From positions 1 through 44,562 of the IMG/VR virus record IMGVR_UViG_3300048589_000384: a stretch of 44,562 bases of DNA; one strand, 5' to 3'. Positions 23,929 to 31,855 of the stretch are shown in pieces. Source of the stretch: a virus. Under the pieces are notes generated by a model. The model worked only from the letters and a program-made list of their open reading frames with translations, did not search any database and was not told the origin of the DNA. The position numbers and the translations under genes are program-made. The stretch's first letter is position 1. Each line of letters starts with the position of its first letter.

Positions 23929-24818
23929 AGAAGTTCTTTAACTTGTTGATTAACTTTAGAGACTTTATGTTGTTTTGCTGTCTTATAAATATCATTAAGA
24001 GCTTGCTGTTTTATTACAGCGATGTTCTCTTCTCGTTTCTCAATTTCCGCTTTTTCTTTGGCTAGTTTCTCTAATTTTTTACCAGCTTTGAGACTCTCTA
24101 CTTTATTGACATCGACGAGGTGTTTATGCTCTACTTTAAGCATTTGATTTTGTTTTTCAAGTTCCTCATTTTGTTTAATAAGAGCTTTCTTTATTTGTTC
24201 TGGCTCAATGAGGAGTGTTTTTGCGTCCTCATTCGCTTGAGAAAATATATTTTTAGCTTTTAGTACCGCTTCATCTAATAACTCTTTACTTTTGACGACA
24301 TTTTTTTCGTAGACTTCTTTTTGTTTGCTGGTTTTTTCTTTGAGTTCTTCATATTCTTTTGTTAGATTTTCTTTTTGTAAATTAAAGGTATCTTGTATTT
24401 GTTTGAGTCCATTTTTATACGACAGAATGTCCGTTTTGAGTTGGGTTTGTTCAGTTTTTAATATCTTGACTTGTTCTTGTGAAGTAATTACTTGCTGTTG
24501 TACTTTTACAAGTTCCTGCCTTTTAAGACTGAGCGTTTTATCTGTCTCCTCAATATCATTTTTCAATCTATTAAGTTGTCCGGTATGTCCAAGAATATCT
24601 AAAGACGCAAGTTGTTTAGCAAGTACATCATATTTCTTCTGTTCAGTGTCAATCTCGTGTAAGATAATCTGCATTTTAGACGAAATAGTCTCAAATTCTT
24701 GCTTTTTCTCTTGAATTTGTGCGTCTAGATTCTCGATGTCTTGCGTTTTCCCTGATACACCAAATAATTGCTTCTCAGCTTTTGTCAAAACGACCTGTTC
24801 TCTACTGAGAATTTTCAT
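23925..24818 (-). CDS. Long coiled-coil protein
   Basis: 297 aa from ATG 24818 (MKILSREQ), one base after the preceding stop; an earlier in-frame start would overlap that gene. Heptad-rich throughout (LDAQIQEKKQEFETISSKMQ, KLEKLAKEKAEIEKREENIA). No catalytic motif. Possibly a scaffold, internal or fibre-shaft protein of the particle. Length is far short of a normal tape measure. Confidence 0.6.
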   Translation of the reverse strand: MKILSREQVVLTKAEKQLFGVSGKTQDIENLDAQIQEKKQEFETISSKMQIILHEIDTEQKKYDVLAKQLASLDILGHTGQLNRLKNDIEETDKTLSLKRQELVKVQQQVITSQEQVKILKTEQTQLKTDILSYKNGLKQIQDTFNLQKENLTKEYEELKEKTSKQKEVYEKNVVKSKELLDEAVLKAKNIFSQANEDAKTLLIEPEQIKKALIKQNEELEKQNQMLKVEHKHLVDVNKVESLKAGKKLEKLAKEKAEIEKREENIAVIKQQALNDIYKTAKQHKVSKVNQQVKELL

Positions 24819-24819
24819 A

Positions 24820-25203
24820 TTATCCAAATAAAACCACACGAACAACTGTATCTGCCGTGGTGGTAATGAATAAATTTGTTACGGGATATCCTGAGATTCT
24901 AATTTCTTCACCAGCAAGTAGGTTTATAGTACTTGCTGCTGCAAGGTTTAGTCTTACTGTACACGCAACATCAGCATATACCGTTGTTACTTTAGAAGTA
25001 GCTACCGTACTAAACATCGATTCCTCTGTATCTACATTATAATTTGTTTCAGCTCCAGTGATAGTAAAAGTCTTTGCTTCATACAAAGTAAAGTCATTTC
25101 CCTCTGTACTAACTACATTGACGTCGAGACAATTTTTAGTAGATTTTGTTGTTCCTGATATTGCGTGTTCATTAGTCACGCCAGGTGCGTAAATTGGGGG
25201 CAT
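24820..25203 (-). CDS. Head or fibre decoration-like protein, 127 aa
   Basis: Small all-beta protein (NCLDVNVVSTEGNDFTLYEA, INLLAGEEIRISGYPVTNLF, TADTVVRVVLFG). The alternating hydrophobic pattern fits a jelly-roll or decoration protein. It comes after the capsid-region genes and before the coiled-coil gene. Function not assignable. Confidence 0.55.
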   Translation of the reverse strand: MPPIYAPGVTNEHAISGTTKSTKNCLDVNVVSTEGNDFTLYEAKTFTITGAETNYNVDTEESMFSTVATSKVTTVYADVACTVRLNLAAASTINLLAGEEIRISGYPVTNLFITTTADTVVRVVLFG

Positions 25204-25293
25204 ATATTTGAGTTAAGGCTGAGCCTCAGGCTTTCGCCCATTTATTAAGTTATATAGGGAGACAAGTGTTCGTCTGCCCTATAATTCAACAAA
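25204..25293 (-). terminator. Hairpin behind the capsid-region genes
   Basis: TATAGGG-AGAC pairs with GTCT-(one bulged G)-CCCTATA (25253-25263 with 25272-25283), an 11-bp stem, followed by A/T-rich sequence without a clean U-run. It lies between the stop at 25294 and the next start at 25203. A second short palindrome, AGCCTGAGGCT, follows near 25218-25232. It may be a partial terminator or mRNA 3' stabiliser setting capsid-to-fibre ratios. Confidence 0.5.
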
Positions 25294-25986
25294 CTACGTT
25301 GCTGAACACGTAAGTTTTGATGCCGTTAGTGCTCCACTTGCTCCGATAAACCAATTAGTTCCATTAGAGCGGAGTTCTACAAAGTCACCGAGGTTTTCAC
25401 CATCACCTACAAAGGTGAGTGTGTCTTCTGCATCACAGTCCACGACTGCTCCTGCAACAATTAAAGCTCCCTCGATATGATTACCAAGGTCTGATGTTTG
25501 AATGGTGTTAGTTGAGGACATCGCACTATCCACGACAAATCGGTAAAACACACCAGCTGAGGTGGAAGTAGCCGGAAGCACAAATGCAGTACTACTTACT
25601 CCACCAAAATAGAATGTTTCACCAGACATTGCGACGGTAAGAGTTGTGGTAACAGTTGATGTGAGGTTAAGGTCAGTGTATCCCTCAAGTGTGTTGAGTG
25701 TACCTGTCAAAGCCAAATCACCACCAATTGTTACATCATCGGTAATTGCTACATCATCAGTAACGGTCAAATCAGTTGTCTGTGTTTCACCAGTTACCTC
25801 AAGATGAGTGAACTTAGTTGCACGTTGTGCAATACCGAGTTCGCTTACATCGCCACTACCGTTGTAGTTAAAGTTCTCTACATTTTCAATTACAATACCC
25901 GACACTGCGGCGTACGCAACTGAAGCGGTAAAAAGCACAGCAACTACAACTCCAATAGCCCACGAGTATTTTTTTAGTTTTTCCAT
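25294..25986 (-). CDS. Capsid-adjacent beta protein with signal peptide
   Basis: 230 aa. Basic start MEKLKK, hydrophobic core IGVVVAVLFTASVAYA ending AYA-A, a classical Sec cleavage signal. Then TDLTVTDDVAITDDVTIGGD, a phrase typical of stalk repeats, and a C-terminal domain (about 105-230) with ETFYFGG, STSAGVFYRFVVD and NGTNWFIGASG that parallels the end of the large fibre. Position next to the major capsid gene is odd for an exported protein. Possibly a surface fibre. Confidence 0.6.
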   Translation of the reverse strand: MEKLKKYSWAIGVVVAVLFTASVAYAAVSGIVIENVENFNYNGSGDVSELGIAQRATKFTHLEVTGETQTTDLTVTDDVAITDDVTIGGDLALTGTLNTLEGYTDLNLTSTVTTTLTVAMSGETFYFGGVSSTAFVLPATSTSAGVFYRFVVDSAMSSTNTIQTSDLGNHIEGALIVAGAVVDCDAEDTLTFVGDGENLGDFVELRSNGTNWFIGASGALTASKLTCSAT

Positions 25987-26036
25987 AGGATATTAAGTTA
26001 TATGAGAGGGGGAGTTTCCTCCCCCGTCGTTAGTTA

Positions 26037-27038
26037 CTAAGCCTGTGAACCTGTACTTTTCAAAGCATACTCGAAATTCGAATATCCGAATGCGCACGCA
26101 CCGTCCACTGAGATTTTGATAGATTTAGTATCAAAATCTACTTCCTGTTCAATCTTTGGTTCAATCAAACTCACATACCGAAGTGAAGTTGAATTGTCAG
26201 ATGCACCAGGTGCCGCCATTACATACCACGCTGTATCAGAACCACCGTTTGCAGCTCCAAGGTACGTTGTTGAGATAACATCTACTTCTCCGGCAAAGTA
26301 GTTGGTATCGTTGTTTGCTGTATCGGAACGTAGGGTTGATTTCGTGATTTCAATAGCCAACTTTGAAAGAGCGGTAGGTACGACCAATACAATTTTTCCG
26401 TTGTAGTTAATTGGCAATCCTCGACCGTTCAACATTTCCATCAACTGTTTTCTAGCCTCAAAAAGAGAAGTTTCGTTCAACACTGGATTTACACCAGAAT
26501 AAACACCAGAACCTGTACCAGTGATTACATTAGAACGCACAGCAAATCCAGGTACTTTACTAGGATGTGAGGCGCTAAAGAAAGAAACACCATCATCCAA
26601 ACGATATGTTGGAAAGTTAGATGAAGTATCACTTGTTGAGTTACCATCATTCAAGATAGTCCAAAAGTTCCGTTCAAGTGTTCTATTCATCGCGATACGA
26701 AGCTGTCGTACTTCATCCAATTTAGCTTCTAAATCAGCAGGTCGAGTAGCCATCAAAAGCTGAGACACACTCACACCTTTACCTTTTTGAGACAAAACAT
26801 ATTCAGTTTTGTAAGCTGGGTATGTCCTGTCATACTTGATTCCATCGCCTTCGTTAAATTCCTCTACATATCCAAAGCCAGTCACACCTTCAGTTCGATA
26901 AATCAAGCTGTCAGTTTGTACTTTCTTATAGATTGGCAGACTCATCCAACTAGGGGCTAGGTCTTTTGTTTCGTCAATGATTTCATTGACTTGGGCGGAA
27001 ACTCCTTTTACAAAGTCGCCCCATTGTCCTGTTTGCAT
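26037..27038 (-). CDS. Major capsid protein (HK97 fold, Mu gpT-like)
   Basis: 333 aa. N-terminal helix (GDFVKGVSAQVNEIIDETKD), E-loop-like region, FFSASHPSKVPG (the gpT family's hallmark SAxHP loop), ARKQLMEMLNGRGLPINYNG of the spine helix, GKIVLVVPTALSKLAIEI, and C-terminal IEPKIEQEVDFDTKSIKISV with VDGACAFGYSNFEYALK. Length and order after a scaffold and a decoration-like gene agree with a major head subunit. Confidence 0.88.
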   Translation of the reverse strand: MQTGQWGDFVKGVSAQVNEIIDETKDLAPSWMSLPIYKKVQTDSLIYRTEGVTGFGYVEEFNEGDGIKYDRTYPAYKTEYVLSQKGKGVSVSQLLMATRPADLEAKLDEVRQLRIAMNRTLERNFWTILNDGNSTSDTSSNFPTYRLDDGVSFFSASHPSKVPGFAVRSNVITGTGSGVYSGVNPVLNETSLFEARKQLMEMLNGRGLPINYNGKIVLVVPTALSKLAIEITKSTLRSDTANNDTNYFAGEVDVISTTYLGAANGGSDTAWYVMAAPGASDNSTSLRYVSLIEPKIEQEVDFDTKSIKISVDGACAFGYSNFEYALKSTGSQA

Positions 27039-27066
27039 AAAATTTTAGTTAGAGTTAATAAGGAGC

Positions 27067-27567
27067 TTACAACCAGAATTGAGATTCTTGAATGTGTACC
27101 AAGACTGAATTATCTGGTGCAAGTGGGTCTGGGTCAACACCTTCAATACAGAATGATGCAGTTGTTGAAACAGTTGAACTTTCATCCAAATCAACTGAAC
27201 CGGCACCACAATCTGTGTTGTAGCCAGCGAGACCTGAACCAGTTGTTGTACCAAGTGCTGCATCCTGAGCTACACTATATACACTCAATTTTGAGACATC
27301 TACAACAGCAACAGCGAGTTCGGTTGCTCCTGCGGTATAAGTATTTGTGAAGTCTCCACCAGCTCCATTGTCAGTCAATGGTGAACCATCCAATTTTCGG
27401 ATATCCGCCACAATACCAAGACCTTCTCCACCAACACCCCATGTTACTAGCTTGCCAGAAGCAAGTTTGACAGCCTCGCCAACAGAAATAACAGATGCAT
27501 TGGTGATAACATATTCACGCAATACTCGTCCGTCGTTAGCAAGTCCGCTTTTTTTGAAAACAAACAT
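27067..27567 (-). CDS. Head decoration / stabilisation protein
   Basis: 166 aa. Begins FVFKKSGLANDGRVLREYVI; VGEAVKLASGKLVTWGVGGE and AATDL-like beta stretches recall the small beta proteins that lie just upstream of phage major capsid genes. Located directly between the scaffold and the major capsid gene. Decoration role is by position and beta content. Confidence 0.6.
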   Translation of the reverse strand: MFVFKKSGLANDGRVLREYVITNASVISVGEAVKLASGKLVTWGVGGEGLGIVADIRKLDGSPLTDNGAGGDFTNTYTAGATELAVAVVDVSKLSVYSVAQDAALGTTTGSGLAGYNTDCGAGSVDLDESSTVSTTASFCIEGVDPDPLAPDNSVLVHIQESQFWL

Positions 27568-27585
27568 ACATTTTTATTTAATAAA

Positions 27586-28299
27586 TTAAGTCTTATATTT
27601 CATCCATTTTTTTACATCACCTTTAAAGTATTTTTGAGCCATATGCTTATCGTATTCTGATACGGCTGATGACTTGTTAGGTGGTGTACCCGTGAAGTTC
27701 TGAGTACTTGATGAGTTTTTAGATTGTTCTTGCTTTTTAATAACTTTAGAGGCTATAGCGAGCTTGCCCTTATTAGCAAGGGCTTTGGCATCACTTACAT
27801 AATCTCTAATATCCCTGCGAGACCACCCTGTTTTGATGATTCTGTTGTCAAAGTACCAGCGAATGAGTTTCTTTTCATCGTCATTAGACGATATCTTTTC
27901 CACTTCTTCGTCAATGGTATCTTCAGTTAGTGCAGACATTTGTTCCTCTACTTGTTTTTTGACAAGTAAGCTTATGTCTGGGCTTTCCTCCTCATCTTCA
28001 TCTTGTTCTTCATCTTGCTCATTACTTCGTTGTTTGAGCTTCAAGATTTTTTTATCTTGTTTTGTAATACGTTCGTTCTTTTGGGCTAATTCACCCTGTA
28101 AACGCTCATATTCAGACTTATAGTCAACACCTTTGTCATCAGATTGCTCATCTTCAGACTCGACGCTTTCCTGCTTTTCAGCAGACTGGTCGCCTTCCAG
28201 CTCGGTGCCTTCTTCGTTTGTTTCAAGATTTTCATCTTCAGTAGTTTCTTCTACTTTTTTATCGTCTTCCGACATACACATTTTGATTAGAGAGGTCAT
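27586..28299 (-). CDS. Scaffold-like acidic coiled-coil protein
   Basis: 237 aa from ATG 28299; a second start at 28275 (MSEDDKKVEE) is equally plausible. Very acidic first 80 residues (EETTEDENLETNEEGTELEG), coiled coil (YERLQGELAQKNERITKQDK), C-terminal basic region ending GDVKKWMKYKT, which is the typical scaffold layout for binding capsid subunits. Upstream of the capsid gene, as in most tailed phages. The start overlaps an RNA hairpin (see 28300-28455). Confidence 0.75.
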   Translation of the reverse strand: MTSLIKMCMSEDDKKVEETTEDENLETNEEGTELEGDQSAEKQESVESEDEQSDDKGVDYKSEYERLQGELAQKNERITKQDKKILKLKQRSNEQDEEQDEDEEESPDISLLVKKQVEEQMSALTEDTIDEEVEKISSNDDEKKLIRWYFDNRIIKTGWSRRDIRDYVSDAKALANKGKLAIASKVIKKQEQSKNSSSTQNFTGTPPNKSSAVSEYDKHMAQKYFKGDVKKWMKYKT

Positions 28300-28344
28300 T
28301 GGCAGACCTCGTAATTAACGCATTTATGAAGGTCGTGGCAGACC
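28300..28344 (-). other. Inverted repeats at the scaffold start
   Basis: Two hairpins share the sequence GGTCTGCCA: GAGGT/ACCTC (around 28289-28307, including the scaffold ATG) and AGGTC/GACCT (around 28330-28345). The former would hide the ATG at 28299. With the terminator at 28345-28374 and the stem 28324-28331 / 28377-28384 they form a multi-branched leader. Confidence 0.5.
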
Positions 28345-28374
28345 TAAAAAACTATGACCTGTTAAGTCATAGTT
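28345..28374 (-). terminator. Intrinsic terminator upstream of the scaffold gene
   Basis: Perfect 9-bp stem AACTATGAC / GTCATAGTT (28366-28374 with 28350-28358), loop of 7, followed directly by U6 in the minus-strand transcript. An outer 8-bp stem TTATGAAG / CTTCATAA (28324-28331 and 28377-28384) encloses it with a second small hairpin. It separates the terminase-portal part from the capsid part, so some read-through or a second promoter is needed. Confidence 0.75.
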
Positions 28375-28384
28375 CTCTTCATAA

Positions 28385-28455
28385 AACATCCAGCGACAGA
28401 TGCCTTACGAAGATAATTATGACTTCACAAGGTTTGTCGCTGAATTGTTAATTGT
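28385..28455 (-). other. Long stem-loop before the intrinsic terminator
   Basis: Stem CAGCGACA (28391-28398) / TGTCGCTG (28435-28442), 8 bp perfect, with inner pairs CCTT/AAGG and GAAG/CTTC in mirror order. It lies just after the stop of the 59-aa gene and before the terminator. It could stop RNA decay or act as an antiterminator. Confidence 0.6.
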
Positions 28456-28635
28456 CTAGTATCCTATTTTATAATGTAACAAACTGTTATCTACCTTGAC
28501 TTCAACACTACCCTTTACTAGTTCCCTAATCTCTTTTTCTTGATGAGCTGGAGCGTATATATAAATCTTAGTAGTAAAGTCTTGAGTAGGCTCTCTGAAA
28601 TCCTTAATTGATTGGTATATTTGGTCAAAGGTCAT
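28456..28635 (-). CDS. Small hypothetical protein, 59 aa
   Basis: ATG at 28635 (leader AAAGAATAAAT), stop at 28456-28458. Helical with a basic middle (TFDQIYQSIKDFREPTQDFT; HQEKEIRELVKGSVEVKVDN). No family recognised. It fits the gap between the zinc protein at 28661 and the structured region. Confidence 0.55.
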   Translation of the reverse strand: MTFDQIYQSIKDFREPTQDFTTKIYIYAPAHQEKEIRELVKGSVEVKVDNSLLHYKIGY

Positions 28636-28660
28636 ATTTATTCTTTAAAATCTGATACTA

Positions 28661-28870
28661 TTATTTTTTCATTTTTTCTCTAAATATATTACCACATTCA
28701 CAAATTCCCAAGAAAATAGCCCTCATTTTGTGTTTTTGACTTATTTTATCCCTCAAAGTAAGTGCCTCATTCTTATCTTCTCCTTCTCTAAACCAAATAT
28801 ATTTTCTCAACTCAACCGTTTTGCCACATTCACACAGATTAGCATAATTTTCAGTAATAATTACTTTCAT
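28661..28870 (-). CDS. Small zinc-binding protein
   Basis: 69 aa with two CECG motifs (LCECGKTVEL near the start, GICECGNIFRE near the end), spaced about 42 residues: a zinc ribbon. Basic C-terminus. Set among head genes but with no known head family. Confidence 0.6.
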   Translation of the reverse strand: MKVIITENYANLCECGKTVELRKYIWFREGEDKNEALTLRDKISQKHKMRAIFLGICECGNIFREKMKK

Positions 28871-28879
28871 ATGATTATC

Positions 28880-29209
28880 TTACCATTTTACAGGTTCGCC
28901 AGTCTTGGGTTTCTCATAACTAGCAAACTCTTTTAATTTAGTACGTTGAGTTAATACATAATAAATCATCGCTTTACCAAAGAGCATATCTGTTGCAGTG
29001 TTACTCTCTCGTGCCATCTTAGTAATCGCAAGCTGTTCCATTAGGCGTAAAAACTCAATATAGAACTTACTTTCTAGTATTTGTTTTGCTTCAAGCGCAT
29101 ATTCTTCTCGTTTATCTGGGTTCAACTCTGTAAACACTTCCTCAATGAGTGGTGCTTTGAATACTTGTGCGAGTATCCAATTAGCTAGAATGTGTTTTAG
29201 TTTGTTCAT
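28880..29209 (-). CDS. Hypothetical head-region protein, 109 aa
   Basis: All-helical (NKLKHILANWILAQVFKAPL; ESKFYIEFLRLMEQLAITKM), overlapping the upstream gene by 4 nt. Small helical proteins often lie behind the portal of podoviruses, sometimes as connectors. Not assigned. Confidence 0.65.
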   Translation of the reverse strand: MNKLKHILANWILAQVFKAPLIEEVFTELNPDKREEYALEAKQILESKFYIEFLRLMEQLAITKMARESNTATDMLFGKAMIYYVLTQRTKLKEFASYEKPKTGEPVKW

Positions 29210-29430
29210 ACAAGTTCATTAAGTTTTTTTTGTCCTACAAAGTTTTGTGCTTTCTCATTGACTCGTTTTCCCAATAACTCAATCACCAACCCGCATTCAT
29301 ACACTTGTAGACCTTTTTCTTCAAAAAGTTTATATAGTTCGTTTGCTTGTTCAACAAGGTGCATTGCTTTGTCTTGTTGTTCTTTTGCTTGTTTTTGTTG
29401 TAATTCTTTAGCTTGTTTTGCTAAGTTCAT
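29206..29430 (-). CDS. Hypothetical coiled-coil protein, 74 aa
   Basis: Strong heptad-rich start (LAKQAKELQQKQAKEQQDKA), then NELYKLFEEKGLQVYECGLV. No catalytic motif. Located between portal and scaffold genes; may be a small scaffold or assembly factor. Confidence 0.6.
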   Translation of the reverse strand: MNLAKQAKELQQKQAKEQQDKAMHLVEQANELYKLFEEKGLQVYECGLVIELLGKRVNEKAQNFVGQKKLNELV

Positions 29431-29444
29431 AGTGTCGCTGTTAA

Positions 29445-29699
29445 TTATTTACGTTTCTTTGTTTTTTTTACTGGTTGTTCTTTTACCTCTTCTGACACTT
29501 CTACAAGTGTTTCTTCCAGTACTTCGTCTGATACTTCAACTGGTTGTTCTTTTACAACCAATAGACCTTTTGGCAATTTATTTTCTAGCTCAAATTCCAG
29601 CTGTTGGTCGGTTGTACCAAACCATTTAATCCCATACTGCCCTGCTAATTGCATTTGTTTTGCTTGTGGTAATGCTTTCCACACACTAAGTAGTCCCAT
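29445..29699 (-). CDS. Small acidic C-terminal-tail protein, 84 aa
   Basis: Helical N-terminus (GLLSVWKALPQAKQMQLAGQ), aromatic middle (IKWFGTTDQQLEFELEN), acidic/valine repeats (EEVKEQPVKKTKKRK at the end). Starts after a short ACACC/GGTGT hairpin (29711-29728) behind the portal stop. Unassigned. Confidence 0.6.
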   Translation of the reverse strand: MGLLSVWKALPQAKQMQLAGQYGIKWFGTTDQQLEFELENKLPKGLLVVKEQPVEVSDEVLEETLVEVSEEVKEQPVKKTKKRK

Positions 29700-29731
29700 A
29701 TATTATATAGTTACACCTTCTTTCGGTGTGT

Positions 29732-31663
29732 TTAAATTAACTTGTTTTTAGGTTTAGACATTGGTTTTTGTTGTTGCTCCATAATGTTACGAGCCATCTG
29801 GTCTATCGGTTGCTCTCCACTGGGTAGATACTTGTATTCTTCCCCAGGTACAAGTTGACCAAGTAACAAATCTCTCGTCACTGCCTCCATAATCTGTGGG
29901 TTTTGCTGTGCAAGTGGGTTAGCAAGCATTCTGTCATATAGACCAAGTGAGCGAGTTATCTTGGTTTGTCTGTCCATAAATGTTGGCTCTACTTTTACCA
30001 ATAATTTTAGTCGTTCCATTATCGCAGGGTTCATCTTAAAAATAGACATTTCCTTACTTGATTCTTCGTCTAATAAATCAAAACTACGTTTCATCTCGTC
30101 TTTTTCATTGACTGGCATATCTGTTGTAAATTCAATCTTGCGTGTTACTGTTTTACCCGAGACTTGTCGATTAGGAAGTATAATCGGCATCATTTTAATT
30201 TCAGCGTCAGTATCGGTTATCTCTCCAATATCAGCGATTGGGATGTGTTGCAATACAAGACCAAGTGCCAGTTCTCCCAGTTGTTTTACCAAGTGTCCTA
30301 GCATCTCTCCACTAAGTCCCAAGACTGTCTGGGCGTTAGCTTCAAGACGCTGTACTTCATATTTCGTCTTATTACCTCCACCATCTACACCTTGTTGTAG
30401 TGGAGCTTGTGAGCTTTCATTTTGTGCACCTTCAAGCATTTGAATGACACGCAACGCACCTGATAAATCCGAGCCATTGTTAATTGGTACTACGCCAGCC
30501 TCTTTACTCTGTGTGTTAGTGTTCATCCCTGGGATAACTACTGAATTATCCATCTCTTCAAATCCGTATGAGAATGTTGCGGGGGTCGCTTGGTATCGTG
30601 CCATATCTTTGACAGCGTTCCATAGGTCGTTAAGGTCAATTTGTACTGATGCCAATTTAGACACAAGAGACTTCTTGATAATAAATCGGTTGTGTATACG
30701 TTCATACCCTGTCTCAGCAAATTGATACTTTTTGTCCATTCGTCGCATTGGTCTATCGGGGTCGTTGTGTACAAGTATTCCATTGATATATACCAATTCA
30801 AGGTCAGCAAATCTATTGTAATACGTGTCTTCGTATACCTTCGTGCCATTCAAATTTTCGTCATCTTTCTCGTAAAATGTTGTATCGTGCTCATTAAAAA
30901 ATGTATATTTACCCGGTGTTACATATCTAAAATTAGGTGTGTCCTCATATTTAATCTGTGCTTGTGTATAGTCAATAATACGTCTTGTAATGATAAAGGG
31001 TTGTTTTTGTATGTCTACTTCGTGGATATTACCAAAATATATCTCATCATATGGGATGATGTCGAGTTGGAATCCACCAAATTCATCATCATTGATTTCT
31101 TGGTACTCCCATTTCTTACCATCTTTTTCTTCGTCTAGTTCTTTTTTAATCTTTCGAGTGGCTTTGACATAGTCCATCTTAATTACCACTATTGGCTCAG
31201 AGATAAACGCATAGAGTATTTGCATCATTTTTTCGCTATAGTGTGCTTGTTCAAGTGCCCACTCCACCATATCCCCAAACGCAATAGATGCATCTTTGTC
31301 TTCTTCGCTTTGTTCGTTTTGTGCGATGATTGTTGGGTAAAGGTACGCTTGAATAAGATGCGCCATAATAGAAATACATCTATTGCGCACCATTGGGTTG
31401 ACTGTATTGGCTTTCCAATAATCACTGGGGTCGCCACTTCCAAGAGGGGTGTTTCCATTAAACATCTCTTGGTCTTTGCCCGCTCTGTCGTAGATAGTAC
31501 ACCCATTTAATTCACTCCAAGTTTGGTCTATATAATCTTGAGCTGTCTTGTAATCTCGTTTAACATCAACTGCACGAGCTAAAATATCATCTGTTGGTTG
31601 ATAAAGTGATTTTGTATCTATAATCTTGTCGTCTTTTATGGTTGGTTGTGTTATGAGACTCAT
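29732..31663 (-). CDS. Portal protein (P22-type)
   Basis: 643 aa, a length and composition typical of podovirus portals. Helical N-terminal domain (RDYKTAQDYIDQTWSELNG), wing/stem with YLYPTIIAQNEQSEEDKDAS, core beta pieces (FGGFQLDIIPYDEIYFGNIH), GYERIHNRFIIKKSLVSKLA, then VQIDLNDLWNAVKDMARYQA of the crown region and a long helical C-terminus. Encoded behind terminase and a zinc ribbon gene; it forms the dodecameric DNA entry channel. Confidence 0.88.
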   Translation of the reverse strand: MSLITQPTIKDDKIIDTKSLYQPTDDILARAVDVKRDYKTAQDYIDQTWSELNGCTIYDRAGKDQEMFNGNTPLGSGDPSDYWKANTVNPMVRNRCISIMAHLIQAYLYPTIIAQNEQSEEDKDASIAFGDMVEWALEQAHYSEKMMQILYAFISEPIVVIKMDYVKATRKIKKELDEEKDGKKWEYQEINDDEFGGFQLDIIPYDEIYFGNIHEVDIQKQPFIITRRIIDYTQAQIKYEDTPNFRYVTPGKYTFFNEHDTTFYEKDDENLNGTKVYEDTYYNRFADLELVYINGILVHNDPDRPMRRMDKKYQFAETGYERIHNRFIIKKSLVSKLASVQIDLNDLWNAVKDMARYQATPATFSYGFEEMDNSVVIPGMNTNTQSKEAGVVPINNGSDLSGALRVIQMLEGAQNESSQAPLQQGVDGGGNKTKYEVQRLEANAQTVLGLSGEMLGHLVKQLGELALGLVLQHIPIADIGEITDTDAEIKMMPIILPNRQVSGKTVTRKIEFTTDMPVNEKDEMKRSFDLLDEESSKEMSIFKMNPAIMERLKLLVKVEPTFMDRQTKITRSLGLYDRMLANPLAQQNPQIMEAVTRDLLLGQLVPGEEYKYLPSGEQPIDQMARNIMEQQQKPMSKPKNKLI

Positions 31664-31854
31664 ACACCTGTTGTGGTGTCGCTGTTGGGATTAAATAAGT
31701 GAGTTACATCTATGATTTTATTATCTGCAAAAGTTACTATTCGTGCGTGTTCAGTTAATTTCAGAAAACACTGTGGACAATAATCTTTTGTGCCTTTGTG
31801 TATGTAGTCATTAGTGATATTCTTTCCACACTGATCACAAAAGGTTTGCTTCAT
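31660..31854 (-). CDS. Small zinc ribbon between terminase and portal
   Basis: 64 aa, CDQCGKNITNDYIHKGTKDY then YCPQC (about 26-29): four cysteines spaced as a zinc ribbon. Starts 1 nt after the large terminase stop and overlaps the portal ATG by 4 nt (ATGA), so expression is coupled to packaging genes. Role unknown; may be a packaging accessory. Confidence 0.65.
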   Translation of the reverse strand: MKQTFCDQCGKNITNDYIHKGTKDYCPQCFLKLTEHARIVTFADNKIIDVTHLFNPNSDTTTGV

Positions 31855-31855
31855 A

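Noticed and set aside
28590-28605. Sixth copy of the TTGAGTAG leader motif
   Set aside because: Only nine bases match and it is within a late gene, not before a start.
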